Of a stretch of 58,524 nucleotides of DNA, positions 1 through 9,126 are shown one piece after another (positions within the stretch are counted from its first letter, which is position 1; each line of letters starts with the position of its first letter). Below the pieces are notes generated by a model, which was given only the letters and a program-made list of their open reading frames with translations, was not told the origin of the DNA and did no database searches. The DNA comes from Prosthecobacter sp. (GTDB taxonomy: Bacteria > Verrucomicrobiota > Verrucomicrobiia > Verrucomicrobiales > Verrucomicrobiaceae), in NCBI RefSeq assembly GCF_029946185.1, contig NZ_JAQSEA010000085.1:1-58524 (forward strand), in the 5' to 3' direction. The position numbers were made by a program, and so were the translations under genes.

Positions 1-114
1 AGCCCCTCCGATTCACACCATAGGACCCCCTTCCTCAATCAGGCATCTGCGTCCGCCCACCCTCTGCGGTTCATTGTCTTCTCACTGCCTCCCCAGCCCA
101 CACGCACCCATCCC

Positions 115-2127
115 ATGAGCACCCAGCACCTCCTTTCCTCCACACCGGGCTGGCTTCTCGATGTCACCCTGCACACCACCCTGCTCCTCGCTATCACCGC
201 CGCAGTCACCGCCTGCCTGCCCCGCCTCTCCGCAGCGCGACGGCACTTCATTCTGGCTTCAGCGCTCATGCTGATCCCGGTGGTGATGCTGTGCAGCTTT
301 GTCGCTCCCGCATGGCGCATCCCATGGAGCCCGCAGCCTGCCGATGTGAAGCCAGCGGGCGGCCTGGAGACGACCGTGGTCCTCAACCAAAGAGACGTCC
401 CGCCCACGGTGGAGTCCGTGGTGCATGTGTCGGTGGCGAGACCTACGCCGCCCCCTTCCCCGCTGTGGGCCCTGCTCTGGCTCACCGGCATCAGCGCCGG
501 AGCACTCACCCTCGCCTTCTCAGCCCTCACCCTGCGCCGCCTGCGCGAATCCTCACACCCCGTTCAGTCCCCGGACATCCAGCGCATCTTTCAGGAAGCC
601 GCCGCCGCCTACCATCTCCCACTACCACATACCAGCCTGCGCATCAGCCCCCGCTGCCACGTCCCCATGACCTGGGGCCTCGCCCACAAAACCGTCCTCC
701 TGCCCGAGCAGTCAACCACCTGGTCAGAGACACGCCTCCGCCTCGTCCTCCGGCACGAACTCGCCCACATCGCACGCGGAGACATCCTCGTCACCCTCCT
801 CACCACACTCGCCGCGCTGCTGCTCTGGTTCCACCCCCTCGCCTGGCTCATGCTGCGCGCCAGCCACCGCTCCCGTGAGCAGGCCTGCGATGATCTCGCC
901 CTCTCCCACAGCACACAAACCGCCGCCGACTTCGCCGAAGAACTCCTCGCTGCCGTCGCATCCCTCGGCACCACCTCCCGCCCCTGGCTCCCACTCGCCC
1001 TCGCCATGTCCGTTTCCGCCAGCGCCAAAGCCATGCACCAGCGCCTCGCCAATCTCATCCACCCCAACCGCAGCCGCCACACCTACTCCCACCTGCAAAA
1101 GCTCACCCTCCTGCTGCCCGCCCTCGCCGCCGCCTTCACCCTCGCCGGACTCACCGCCTGCCGCAAACCCGACCCCACCGCCCAGCCGCAGATCAGGATC
1201 TCCAGCCGCTTCATCAGCATTCCCATGGACTCGCCCATCCTCGCAGAAGCCGGCCTCACCCTCGATGCCAGCAATCCCACCCTGCAAAACCTCGGCATCC
1301 TCAATGGAGAACAAACCCAAAACCTCCTGCGCAAACTCAGCCAGCAAAAAGGCGTCGATCTCATGAGCGCACCCTCCGTGACAACACGCAGCGGCCAAAA
1401 AGCCACCATGGAAGTCATGCGCGAGTTCATCTACCCCACCGAATTTGATCCACCCAAACAGGCCACCCAAGACCAGCCCATCATCCCCACCACACCCACC
1501 GCCTTTGAAATGAAACCCGTCGGCGTCCGCATGGAAGTCACACCCACCTTGGCCTACCAAGACGACATCGACCTCACCGTCACCCCCGAAGTCACCAGCT
1601 TCGAAGGCTTCATCGACTACGGCACCCCCATCACCCAATCAGGCAAAGTCGTCTCCGAAAACAAGATCCAGCAACCCATCTTCCATTCGATGAAGACCAC
1701 CGCCAGCTTCCACCTGAAGTCCGGCCAGAGCATCGTCTTCGGCGGCCTCGGCAGCCCAGCCGCCGCCCCGCTCACCAGCCGCATGCCCAAAACGAAGGAC
1801 CTCGTCTTCTTCATCATCCAGGCCAACACCGTCGAGCCCGGCAAGCCCATCACCATCGACAAAGAACCCCTCATCTCCCAGCCCGCCGCCCCCTCGGTCG
1901 TCATCTACGGCCAGGTCAAACGCCAGGGCGCCTACCCCTTCAAGCCCGGCATGACCATCCAAGACCTCCTCGACCAAGCCCAAGGCCTCACCGACCGCGC
2001 CGACCCCACGCAAGCCGCACTCAAACGCGGCCCCAAACTCGCCCCCCGCACCATCGTGCTCGATCTCTCCCACACCATCACCAAACCCCTCGAAGCCGGG
2101 GACACCCTCACCGTGCCGGAGAAGTGA
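115..2127 (+). CDS. BlaR1-like M56 metallopeptidase fused to secretin-like and SLBB domains
   Basis: Predicted inner-membrane zinc protease of the M56 (BlaR1/MecR1) family, 670 aa. Several hydrophobic segments occupy the first ~350 residues, and the zinc motif HELAH lies at residues 214-218. The last membrane helix ends near residue 350. After it there is no penicillin-sensor domain. Residues ~358-585 resemble the core domain of secretins: an ILNGEQ-type segment, then SAPSVTTRSG, then a VFGGL segment. Residues ~594-670 read as an SLBB domain, with IYGQVKRQGAY at the start and a GDTLTVP end. A role as an envelope stress sensor-protease is inferred. The upstream 114 bases hold no complete gene, so a BlaI-type partner could lie outside the window. 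Domain calls are by eye. The M56 call is firm, the secretin and SLBB calls good. Confidence 0.85.
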   Translation: MSTQHLLSSTPGWLLDVTLHTTLLLAITAAVTACLPRLSAARRHFILASALMLIPVVMLCSFVAPAWRIPWSPQPADVKPAGGLETTVVLNQRDVPPTVESVVHVSVARPTPPPSPLWALLWLTGISAGALTLAFSALTLRRLRESSHPVQSPDIQRIFQEAAAAYHLPLPHTSLRISPRCHVPMTWGLAHKTVLLPEQSTTWSETRLRLVLRHELAHIARGDILVTLLTTLAALLLWFHPLAWLMLRASHRSREQACDDLALSHSTQTAADFAEELLAAVASLGTTSRPWLPLALAMSVSASAKAMHQRLANLIHPNRSRHTYSHLQKLTLLLPALAAAFTLAGLTACRKPDPTAQPQIRISSRFISIPMDSPILAEAGLTLDASNPTLQNLGILNGEQTQNLLRKLSQQKGVDLMSAPSVTTRSGQKATMEVMREFIYPTEFDPPKQATQDQPIIPTTPTAFEMKPVGVRMEVTPTLAYQDDIDLTVTPEVTSFEGFIDYGTPITQSGKVVSENKIQQPIFHSMKTTASFHLKSGQSIVFGGLGSPAAAPLTSRMPKTKDLVFFIIQANTVEPGKPITIDKEPLISQPAAPSVVIYGQVKRQGAYPFKPGMTIQDLLDQAQGLTDRADPTQAALKRGPKLAPRTIVLDLSHTITKPLEAGDTLTVPEK

Positions 2128-2179
2128 GGTTTGAGTAAAGTCGCTAGGCGCACCCTCTGAAGTACGACAGACACTCCTG

Positions 2180-2563
2180 TTGTATTCCATAATGCTGCAC
2201 TGCGTTGCAGTCGGTTTTGATCTGCATGGCAAGACCGCCGGAATCTTCGGCACTGGCAAGATCGGGCGTGTGACAGCGCAGATTTTTCGGGGCTTCGGCT
2301 GCCGTGTCCTCGCGCATGATCCGCAGCCGATGCTTGAATGGGCGGCGGAGCATGGGGTCAGCTACACCAGCGTGGAAACACTGCTGGCGGAGAGTGTCGT
2401 GGTGAGCCTGCATCTGCCACTCATGCCGGAGACGCATCATCTGCTCAATGTCGCCACCATTGCCCGGATGAAGCCCGGAGCCTATCTGGTCAACACGAGC
2501 CGTGGCAAGCTGGTCGAACGGAGAATTCAAGCTGAACTTCGCTGTGACCGAGCCACCTCGTGA
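2180..2563 (+). pseudogene. Remnant of a D-2-hydroxyacid (D-lactate-type) dehydrogenase
   Basis: The 127-residue frame matches the NAD-binding half of D-lactate dehydrogenases. It has the dinucleotide motif GTGKIG and, further on, NTSRGKLV. The substrate-domain N-terminus and the catalytic Arg/Glu/His region after GKLV are missing. After GKLV the reading turns into unrelated sequence and stops. A full family member has about 330 residues, so this is a decayed internal fragment and probably not functional. It sits just downstream of the M56 gene. Confidence 0.75.
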
Positions 2564-2601
2564 TGACTGAAATGCACACACGACACGTCACCGCGAGGAT
2601 G

Positions 2602-2638
2602 ATCCCGCCATGCATGTTCAAACCAATGATGGCGGGAT
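2602..2638. repeat. Hairpin (10-bp inverted repeat) between converging genes
   Basis: ATCCCGCCAT at 2602-2611 pairs perfectly with ATGGCGGGAT at 2629-2638, with a 17-base loop. It lies between the end of the lactate-dehydrogenase remnant and the end of the minus-strand ndh gene. It could act as a transcription end for either, but no clear T-run follows. The rest of 2564-2788 shows no gene. Confidence 0.45.
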
Positions 2639-2788
2639 GCCATCACTCTTTATTCAGAGCTTTGGCACCGCGAGAGATGAGTGGTGGAGGCGGGGCTCTG
2701 CGGTTTTCTAACCTCCCGAATAAATTCGAGGTCCATCGTTGGCATGTGGGGATGGGTAAGATGATGTCGGGGGAAATGTTAGGATTCA

Positions 2789-4033
2789 TCAAGAGTCCCT
2801 CGACGACTGGATGACGCGCGCACCGCGCTGCCAGGTGCAGTAGGACCAGGCCCAATGCAGGAAAACAGAGACGCGGTTGCGCATATTCATGAGGAAGACC
2901 AGATGCACAAAGAGCCACATCAGCCAGGCGATGAATCCGCGCATCTGCACGCCTGCAAAGCTGACCACGGCGGCACTGCGCCCGATGGTCGCCATGCTGC
3001 CTTTGTCCCAATAGGCAAAGGCCGGGCGTGTACTGCTGACGGGTTTGTTTTGGATGCTGTGCGCAATGAATGAGCCCATCTGAATCGCCGCCGGAGAGAC
3101 GCCGGGCACTTTGATGCCATTTTTGTCTGTCAAAGCCACGATGTCGCCAGCAGCGAAGACTTCGGGATGACCGGGAAGGCTCAAGTCTGGCAGCACTTCG
3201 ATGCGGCCGGCACGATCGAGCGTGACACCGGCCAGGGTGCGTGACACCGCGCTCGCCTCGACACCTGCACCCCAAATGATGATGCCACTGTCAATGCGCT
3301 GATCTCCGGCGATGACGTAGCCCTCACCGACTTCTTTGACGGGGCAGTTGAGATGAACCGTGACGCCCATGGATTCCAGGCGCTCTCGGGTGTAGTCAGG
3401 AAGTCCACCGGGAAACATGGGAAGCAATTTCGGTCCGGCTTCAATGAGATGAACCTTCGCCCGTGTGGGGTCGATGTGGCGGAAGTCGTCTTTGAGCACC
3501 CGCTGGGCCAGCTCAGCCAATGATCCAGCCATTTCCACACCAGTGGGGCCGCCCCCGACAACGACCATGGTGAGCAACTTTTCGGCTACCGCTGCATCCG
3601 GGGCGGACTCCGCCTCCTCAAAGGCGAGCAGCACTTTTTTGCGGATCGCCATCGCATCGTCGAGGCTCTTGAGACCGAGCGTGTGCTGCGCCCAGTCGTC
3701 GTGACCAAAGAAGCTCGTTTTGGCACCCAGCGCGATGACGAGGAAGTCGTAGTCGAGCACGCGTCCTTTGAGCTGCACTTGTTTGTTGGGGAGGTCGATG
3801 TGAACGACATCATCCATGAGGGTGGCCACGTTTTTGTGACTGGAGAGGATGCTGCGCAGCGGCTGGGCGATCTCTGCCATGGCCAGTGCTCCCGAGGCCA
3901 CTTGATAGAGCAGGGGCTGGAAAAGGTGGTGATTCCAGCGATCCACCAAGGTGACGCGGATGTTTTCATCGCGCATCCGCTTGGCGCATTCCAAACCCGC
4001 AAACCCGCCGCCGAGGATAAGGACATGCTTCAT
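2789..4033 (-). CDS. ndh: Type II NADH dehydrogenase (NDH-2)
   Basis: Single-subunit, non-proton-pumping NADH:quinone oxidoreductase at the inner face of the cytoplasmic membrane, 414 aa. The FAD-binding Rossmann motif GGGFAG is at residues 8-13 and the NADH-binding motif GGGPTG at 160-165. An ALGAKTSFFG segment precedes the second. The C-terminal part contains a hydrophobic/aromatic stretch (FIAWLMWLFVHLVF) followed by RNRVSVFL and a WSYCTWQRGARVI tail, typical of membrane-attached NDH-2. I chose the Met directly before the Rossmann fold. An in-frame Met at 4078 would add 15 residues. The longest frame (start 4147) would run through the terminator at 4141-4181 and is unlikely. No other respiratory gene is adjacent. 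Confidence 0.9.
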   Translation of the reverse strand: MKHVLILGGGFAGLECAKRMRDENIRVTLVDRWNHHLFQPLLYQVASGALAMAEIAQPLRSILSSHKNVATLMDDVVHIDLPNKQVQLKGRVLDYDFLVIALGAKTSFFGHDDWAQHTLGLKSLDDAMAIRKKVLLAFEEAESAPDAAVAEKLLTMVVVGGGPTGVEMAGSLAELAQRVLKDDFRHIDPTRAKVHLIEAGPKLLPMFPGGLPDYTRERLESMGVTVHLNCPVKEVGEGYVIAGDQRIDSGIIIWGAGVEASAVSRTLAGVTLDRAGRIEVLPDLSLPGHPEVFAAGDIVALTDKNGIKVPGVSPAAIQMGSFIAHSIQNKPVSSTRPAFAYWDKGSMATIGRSAAVVSFAGVQMRGFIAWLMWLFVHLVFLMNMRNRVSVFLHWAWSYCTWQRGARVIQSSRDS

Positions 4034-4140
4034 CGTCTTTGAATGTGTGGCTGGTGTCATCGTATAAGTGTTCGTCATTGGATACAGTATGCTCCCGCTC
4101 TTTTTAGTTCCGCCTCTCTTTGTCTTTAGAGATGATTGCT

Positions 4141-4181
4141 GCAGCACAAAAGAACTGCCCAGAGCTTTCGCCCTGGGCAGT
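4141..4181 (-). terminator. Rho-independent terminator of the fasciclin gene
   Basis: Read on the minus strand, ACTGCCCAG (4181-4173) pairs perfectly with CTGGGCAGT (4162-4154) across a 10-base loop. TCTTTTGT follows immediately. The structure starts about 30 bases after the fasciclin stop codon. It also separates that gene from ndh, so ndh must have its own promoter between about 4034 and 4140. Confidence 0.8.
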
Positions 4182-4212
4182 AGATGTCTTCATTCGATTC
4201 GCGTTCGCTGAA

Positions 4213-4695
4213 TTACTTTGGCAGCACGACTGTATCGATGACGTGGATCACGCCGTTGCTTCCGACGATGTCTGTCTTCACGACCTTGGCTCCATTGACC
4301 GTGACGCCACCGTCCGCGACTTTCACATCAAGCTCGCCACCCTGCACGGTCTTGACCATGCCGGTCTTCACGTCAGCGGCCATCACTTTGCCAGCGACGA
4401 CGTGGTAGGTAAGGACCGCTGTGAGCTTCTCCTTGTTTTCAGGCTTGAGCAGGTCTTCGACGGTTCCTTTGGGCAGCTTTTCAAACGCGGCGTTGGTTGG
4501 GGCGAAGATGGTGAACGGACCTGCTCCGTTGAGGGTATCCACGAGGCCCGCAGCTTTCACGGCGGCGACGAGGGTGGAGAAGTCTGCATTGCCTGCAGCA
4601 ATAGCGACAACCGTTTCATCAGCTGCTTTCGCAGTGGTAGTGATGAGCGGAGTGATGGACAGCACGGCGGCTGCGATGACGAGTAGTTTTTTCAT
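4213..4695 (-). CDS. Secreted fasciclin (FAS1) domain protein
   Basis: 160-residue exported protein: a signal peptide ([20 protein letters not shown], Ala-rich cleavage region near AKA) followed by one complete FAS1 domain. The FAS1 landmarks are visible: [15 protein letters not shown] (H1 motif), [10 protein letters not shown], then [11 protein letters not shown] and [12 protein letters not shown] (H2 motif). FAS1 domains mediate adhesion or surface interactions; the ligand here is unknown. The Met of MKKLL was chosen because it gives a normal signal peptide; an upstream in-frame Met at 4755 would add 20 non-signal residues. Flanked downstream by a strong terminator, so probably monocistronic. 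Confidence 0.9.
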   Translation of the reverse strand: MKKLLVIAAAVLSITPLITTTAKAADETVVAIAAGNADFSTLVAAVKAAGLVDTLNGAGPFTIFAPTNAAFEKLPKGTVEDLLKPENKEKLTAVLTYHVVAGKVMAADVKTGMVKTVQGGELDVKVADGGVTVNGAKVVKTDIVGSNGVIHVIDTVVLPK

Positions 4696-4939
4696 GGGTG
4701 GCTTGATGTTGGTGCCGCTCAAAGCGGCATGGTTGAAAACGAGAGGGGTGCTCACAGGGATACAAAGTTTAGTTTTTTATATTCGCGTGGCGACTGCATC
4801 CATCGTCTTCGACAAAACGTGCTGACCTAAAAGCGCAATTTACGAGCACGACGATGCAACGTCGTGACTGAGTTGGGCGATTGATCTTCAAAAGCCAGAC
4901 AGCCTTGTATCCCCACTCTCATGATGCTAGGCTCAACCA

Positions 4940-5269
4940 TTGAATGCTGCCCTGATCGTTTTCTCCGCCCTCTCCTTCGGCGCCTATGGTGTGTCCTGCT
5001 TTGTCTCGCCCTACATCCAGCGTGAGTTCGAGCGCTACCGCTTCGGGCCGCAACTCCGTTTGGTGGGTGGGCTGCAATTGGCGGCCACGGTAGGTTTGCT
5101 GGCAGGAATGAGTCAACCTTGGATGGGGCAGTTGGCTGCCGCAGGCCTGGCTTTGATGATGCTCGTCGCCGTCGGAGTGCGGATTCGAATTCAGGACAGC
5201 CTGCTCCAGACGCTGCCCGCGCTGCTTTATCTGGCACTGAACGCCTACCTTGCGGTGGCGGGGTTCTGA
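4940..5269 (+). CDS. DoxX-like four-helix membrane protein
   Basis: 109 residues, nearly all in four hydrophobic helices with conserved Gly/Leu spacing (RLVGGLQLAATVGLLAG, then a long Leu/Ala helix), as in DoxX_2-like proteins. The function of the family is unclear; members are often linked to redox or membrane stress. The start is TTG (4940), because no ATG exists in frame nearby. It ends 13 bases from the end of a second DoxX-like gene on the opposite strand. Confidence 0.65.
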   Translation: MNAALIVFSALSFGAYGVSCFVSPYIQREFERYRFGPQLRLVGGLQLAATVGLLAGMSQPWMGQLAAAGLALMMLVAVGVRIRIQDSLLQTLPALLYLALNAYLAVAGF

Positions 5270-5282
5270 CCCACAGTTAAAC

Positions 5283-5654
5283 TCAGAGCAGCACGATGGC
5301 AGTGCACATCGCGAGCACTGCAAGACTTGGCAGCGCTTTCGACATGGGGTCTTTCACTTTGAGATGCATGACAAACGCACCCAGCATGAGCAGTCCGAGT
5401 CCGATGGCTGCTGGCTGACTGGCACTTGGATACTGAATCGAAGCCAGCAGCGCCAAAGCGAGCGCGACCTTCAGCACACCAATCACCACAAAAGACCAGG
5501 AGGGTAATCCATAGGTGGCAAACTCGGCCCGAAGCGTTTTAGCAGCGCCACCGCGATACGCGGTGGATTTACCCGAGCGGAGCAGCCACACGTTTAAAAT
5601 GCCAAGGCCGACGATGACCTTCAAAGTGATGAGGAGAATGAGAGAGGGGTCCAT
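5283..5654 (-). CDS. DoxX-like membrane protein
   Basis: 123 residues with four predicted membrane helices. The N-terminus is hydrophobic (LILLITLKVIVGLGILNVWLL). A basic loop (RAEFATYGLPSWS) then leads into VVIGVLKVALALALLA, a typical DoxX_2 pattern. It converges tail-to-tail with the preceding small membrane protein. Sequence similarity between the two is limited to the helix plan, so recent duplication is not evident. No partner gene is recognisable. Confidence 0.7.
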   Translation of the reverse strand: MDPSLILLITLKVIVGLGILNVWLLRSGKSTAYRGGAAKTLRAEFATYGLPSWSFVVIGVLKVALALALLASIQYPSASQPAAIGLGLLMLGAFVMHLKVKDPMSKALPSLAVLAMCTAIVLL

Positions 5655-6110
5655 GATGAGTGCTGGAATGTCGGAGTGATGAAATGTCGGAGTGATTGAC
5701 TGTTTTGGGGCGCCACAGAATGCCCTGCTGTCGGACGATTCACAACCTCATTTCATGAGGGCGCAGGGCTTTCACCATTCGGGCCGCGGGAGCGCAGCAG
5801 CGTCTTGGAACGGGGTGGAAAGCGCAGCGCCACACCGTTTTGGGCGGGAGGTGTGCGAGCAGGGCGTTGGGGAGACTCGGTCGCCTGTCCTGCCCAAGAA
5901 GGGCGTCACACCCGCCGCACTCCATGCCGTCTCATCGCGGCTATGAGCACCTGGTGGAACGTTGTGAAGCAAAGCGCCGAAGGCCTTGATGCGTGAGTTT
6001 AACGTCAGCGAAAAAAAATCGAGCTTCGGATATTTAGTTGAATCCAGGTTGTCGGCCTAGGCGGAAAAAAGCCGGTTTTTCAACCCGGTCATTCAAATAT
6101 TTAATCGCTC
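5655..6110. other. Intergenic region with GC-rich palindromic remnant
   Basis: No convincing gene. The short frames here have no recognisable protein features. The stretch 5780-5890 is GC-rich, with imperfect internal palindromes around GCGCAGCGC. It resembles a degenerate interspersed repeat. An A/T-richer stretch just before 6111 (for example TTCAAATATTTAATCG) may hold the promoter of the next gene. Confidence 0.4.
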
Positions 6111-7025
6111 ATGAAATCCAGTTCCATCCTCCTTCTCACGGTTTGTCTCTTTCTAGACAAAGCCACCTTGCTACATGCTCAGACTTCTGAGACCACCACA
6201 ACCACGAAACGTGCTGGTTTCATCGACCCTGCAGCTTTCGGCGTGGGTCAGCCTGGATTCATAATGGACGCCACATTCATGGATACTCAGGACTTCTCGA
6301 ATCGCCCAGGTGGTCTGGATTTTTTTGAGCTGCGCACCATCGCACCGGTTGGGGCCAAAAAGTTTGGCGATTTCCTCATCGCGGGTTCCATCGGTTACAC
6401 ACTCACGGAGTTGGATTTCAATGGCTTTGCGGGTCTTCAAAACGAAAGCCTCCACACGATCCAAGCCCAGATCACGATGTTCTGGCGTCCAGAGCATTCA
6501 CGTTGGTCGGTATTTGGTTTTTTGACACCGGGCCTCGGCACGGACTTCCAAGGCATCTCGGCAGATGACTTGGAGATCGCCGGTCTCGGATTGCTGAACT
6601 ACCGCTTTACTGAGACCTTCAGCCTAGCCGGTGGTGTGTTTGGTCAATACGGTGCGGGAGACGCTATGGTCGGACCCGCGCTCGGCTTTATCTGGCAGCC
6701 GGGACCATTCGTTGTGCAGCTGACACCTCCTTTTGCCGTCATAGGCTGGAAAGCAACCGAGCGCCTGACCCTTAACCTCAGCGCTTATCCCAGTGGTGGC
6801 TCATGGGATGTCGAGGGTCCGAATGTGAACCGCATCACGCTCTCCGGCTGGCAGACAGCAGCCTCCGTACAATATAAACTCACGGAGCATGTGACCTTCT
6901 CCGTGCGAGCAGGTCTCAATGTGGGTGGCGAGTTGGAACTGCGCGACGGCAACAACAATGCCATCGCCACTGAAGATCTGGATGCAGCGCCGTTCGCCGC
7001 AGTGAACCTGCGCTATAATTTTTGA
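6111..7025 (+). CDS. Predicted outer-membrane beta-barrel protein, copy 1
   Basis: 304 residues with a signal peptide ending near LLHAQ. The rest is made of alternating amphipathic beta-strands with aromatic girdles and a C-terminal phenylalanine (NLRYNF), the usual outer-membrane insertion signal. The plan resembles DUF6268-type proteins of unknown function, but that assignment is from memory. It is clearly paralogous to the protein at 9127-10032: both share GPALGFIW or VPALGFIW, AYPSGGSWDVE and NVGGELELRDGNNN. A PQQ-type propeller gene lies between the two copies. A 6-bp hairpin (7027-7041) follows the stop. Confidence 0.7.
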   Translation: MKSSSILLLTVCLFLDKATLLHAQTSETTTTTKRAGFIDPAAFGVGQPGFIMDATFMDTQDFSNRPGGLDFFELRTIAPVGAKKFGDFLIAGSIGYTLTELDFNGFAGLQNESLHTIQAQITMFWRPEHSRWSVFGFLTPGLGTDFQGISADDLEIAGLGLLNYRFTETFSLAGGVFGQYGAGDAMVGPALGFIWQPGPFVVQLTPPFAVIGWKATERLTLNLSAYPSGGSWDVEGPNVNRITLSGWQTAASVQYKLTEHVTFSVRAGLNVGGELELRDGNNNAIATEDLDAAPFAAVNLRYNF

Positions 7026-7069
7026 TCGAGGCCACGCCTCGCTCCGAGTAGCTCTGAACTTAACTCGCT

Positions 7070-8824
7070 ATGTCATCTGAGCCGCCCCCCCCACCTTCTT
7101 TGCACCAGCCACTGCGGCTATGGCCTGCCGTGATCCTGATCGCCTTCATCGTGCTGTGCCGTTATGTGCCCATCTTTATCGAAGGTGCCAGCAGTCGTTA
7201 TTGGCCGGTGCCAGTATTCTTCCCGATGCTGGGCAGCCTGCTGATGCTGATCTGGTGGCTGACAGGAAGCCGTGCTACGGGGCGTGAGAAGGCAACTGCG
7301 TTCTTTGGGTTCATCATCACGGCGGCAGTCATCGTGATGCTGAGTCATCCCACGATGCGCGGCCCCGTCACCAGCTACCTGACGCTGCCACTCGGTATGA
7401 TCGCATTCGGCCTGAGCGCCTTGGCGAACCGTCGAAAGCAGCCAAGGCCGCGCGTCTTTGCCATCCTGCTCTGGGCTATGCTGGCGATGTCCACCACGCT
7501 CCTGCTGCAAAATCAGGGCCTCGCAGGTGATTACGCTTTTGAAATGAAAGCACGTTGGGCTGCTTCGGCCACGGATTCGTGGACTCCAGACAAAGCGGCT
7601 CCAGCAAAGCCCTCAGGCGCAGGTGCTGCCATTGAGTCAGCCATCGCCACGGCTGAGTGGCCGGGCCTGCGTGGCGCGGACCGCATGGGGCATGTGATAA
7701 CTCCGAAGTTCATGACGAATTGGGAAACGAATCCGCCGAAGCTGCTCTGGAAGCGGCCCGTCGGTGCGGGGTGGTCCTCCTTCGCAGTCGCGGGTTCATT
7801 CGCCTTCACGCAGGAGCAGCGCGGCGCCTACGAGACCGTCGCCTGCTACGATGTCGCCACGGGTGATGAAATGTGGACCCACCAGCGTGAAGCACGCTTC
7901 GATGATACGATGGGCGGCCCAGGACCACGAGCGACGCCGACACTAGCGGATGGCGCGGTGTTTGTCACGAGTGCCACGGGCGTGTTGATACGATTGAAGG
8001 CGAGCACAGGCGAAGTCGTCTGGCAGCAGGACTTCAAAAAACTCGCCGGTCGCGAACTGCCGAACTGGGGCTACTCCGCATCGCCGCTGGTGACAAACTC
8101 GCTCGTCATCATCTTCGCTGGCGGTGCTGGCGATCATGGAATCATGGCCTTCGATGCCGCCACCGGGCAGGTGAGATGGTCCGCAGCCTGCGGTGCCGAC
8201 TCCTACAGCTCGCCACAGCTCAGCAAGGTGCTCGGAGAAGAATCCGTGCTCATGCTTACCAACGACGGATTGCTCCTGCTCGATCCGGCGACCGGCAAAG
8301 TGCGGCTGAACTACGAGTGGAGCTACAGCCGATACCGCGCCCTGCAACCCACGGTCATCGGCGAAGATGTCATCCTGATACCCACGCCCAATTCGGAGGG
8401 CACACGCGCCATCCGCCTCAGCAGAAAAGAGGATCAGCTCGTGGCTTACGAACTCTGGACCTCGATGCAGATGAAGACCGACTTCAGCGAGCTGATCGCC
8501 CACCAAGGTTACCTCTATGGCATTGACGGTTCCGTCTATAGCTGCGTCGATCTCAAGACCGGCACGCGAGTGTGGAAGGACGGGCGCTATGGCAAAGGCC
8601 AGGGCCTGCTGCTTGAATCATGGAATCAGATCCTGATCTCTGCCGAGAACGGTCGGGTGGTCTTGCTGCAAGCCGATCCAACGGGCCACCAGGAGATCAC
8701 CTCCTTTCAAGCCCTCCAAGGCAAGACCTGGAATCATCCTGTGGTCGTCGGCGATAAGCTGCTGCTGCGCAATAGCTCCGAAGCAGCCTGCTATGCGCTG
8801 CCGACCTCACCACTCCTGAAGTAA
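7070..8824 (+). CDS. Membrane-anchored PQQ-like beta-propeller protein
   Basis: 584 residues. The first ~150 contain about five hydrophobic helices, starting with LWPAVILIAFIVLCRY. A short linker leads to an extracytoplasmic propeller from about residue 195. At least five blade signatures of the A-x-TG-x-x-x-W type are visible: DVATGDEMW, KASTGEVVW, DAATGQVRW, DPATGKVRL and DLKTGTRVW. These are the PQQ_2/BamB-like repeats. I do not see a complete quinoprotein dehydrogenase active site (no Cys-Cys pair), so a structural or binding role is more likely than alcohol oxidation. It sits between two paralogous outer-membrane-like proteins with short gaps, so envelope co-function is plausible. Confidence 0.8.
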   Translation: MSSEPPPPPSLHQPLRLWPAVILIAFIVLCRYVPIFIEGASSRYWPVPVFFPMLGSLLMLIWWLTGSRATGREKATAFFGFIITAAVIVMLSHPTMRGPVTSYLTLPLGMIAFGLSALANRRKQPRPRVFAILLWAMLAMSTTLLLQNQGLAGDYAFEMKARWAASATDSWTPDKAAPAKPSGAGAAIESAIATAEWPGLRGADRMGHVITPKFMTNWETNPPKLLWKRPVGAGWSSFAVAGSFAFTQEQRGAYETVACYDVATGDEMWTHQREARFDDTMGGPGPRATPTLADGAVFVTSATGVLIRLKASTGEVVWQQDFKKLAGRELPNWGYSASPLVTNSLVIIFAGGAGDHGIMAFDAATGQVRWSAACGADSYSSPQLSKVLGEESVLMLTNDGLLLLDPATGKVRLNYEWSYSRYRALQPTVIGEDVILIPTPNSEGTRAIRLSRKEDQLVAYELWTSMQMKTDFSELIAHQGYLYGIDGSVYSCVDLKTGTRVWKDGRYGKGQGLLLESWNQILISAENGRVVLLQADPTGHQEITSFQALQGKTWNHPVVVGDKLLLRNSSEAACYALPTSPLLK

Positions 8825-9126
8825 ACTAAGAGCGTCAAAATCGGCATTCTCAGGCCGGTTAGAAATTCCAAGTGAAGTGTGGTGAGTGATGACTTGATAG
8901 TTGGCGAACTCAAAAAACCAAAGGGATATCCCCACCTCCCACTTGAATCCACGAATGCCGCTGCGGGCATCTCAGCCGTTCGCTGATGGCAAGGTGTGGG
9001 ACGTCTGCCATGCTGGGCTTTGTTCTCGAAGACGACCGGCGTCTTGGCTGCCGTGTTCGTGATGATCGAAAAGCAAGTCCGCCGCACTCGCTGCCGCGTA
9101 GTCTGCCAGCTGTCACACATCCCCCC
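8825..9126. other. Intergenic region with TCAGC/GCTGA hairpin
   Basis: No gene supported. It contains a hairpin at 8972-8986 (TCAGC, 5-base loop, GCTGA), preceded by a short ATGCC/GGCAT stem at about 8954-8970. The same TCAGC-N5-GCTGA hairpin recurs at 12561, 18655 and 25205. Confidence 0.5.

Noticed and set aside
724-1638. 304-codon minus-strand frame opposite the M56-secretin gene
   Set aside because: Gly/Glu/Asp-rich low-complexity translation, antisense to a clear protein; a by-product of the C-rich codon use of the real gene.
4033-4147. Extended N-terminus for NDH-2
   Set aside because: The longest frame starts inside the fasciclin terminator hairpin; the Rossmann motif begins right after the Met at 4033.
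5692-5996. Several short frames between the DoxX-like gene and the first barrel gene
   Set aside because: Overlapping frames on both strands in a GC-rich palindromic stretch, none with protein-like features.
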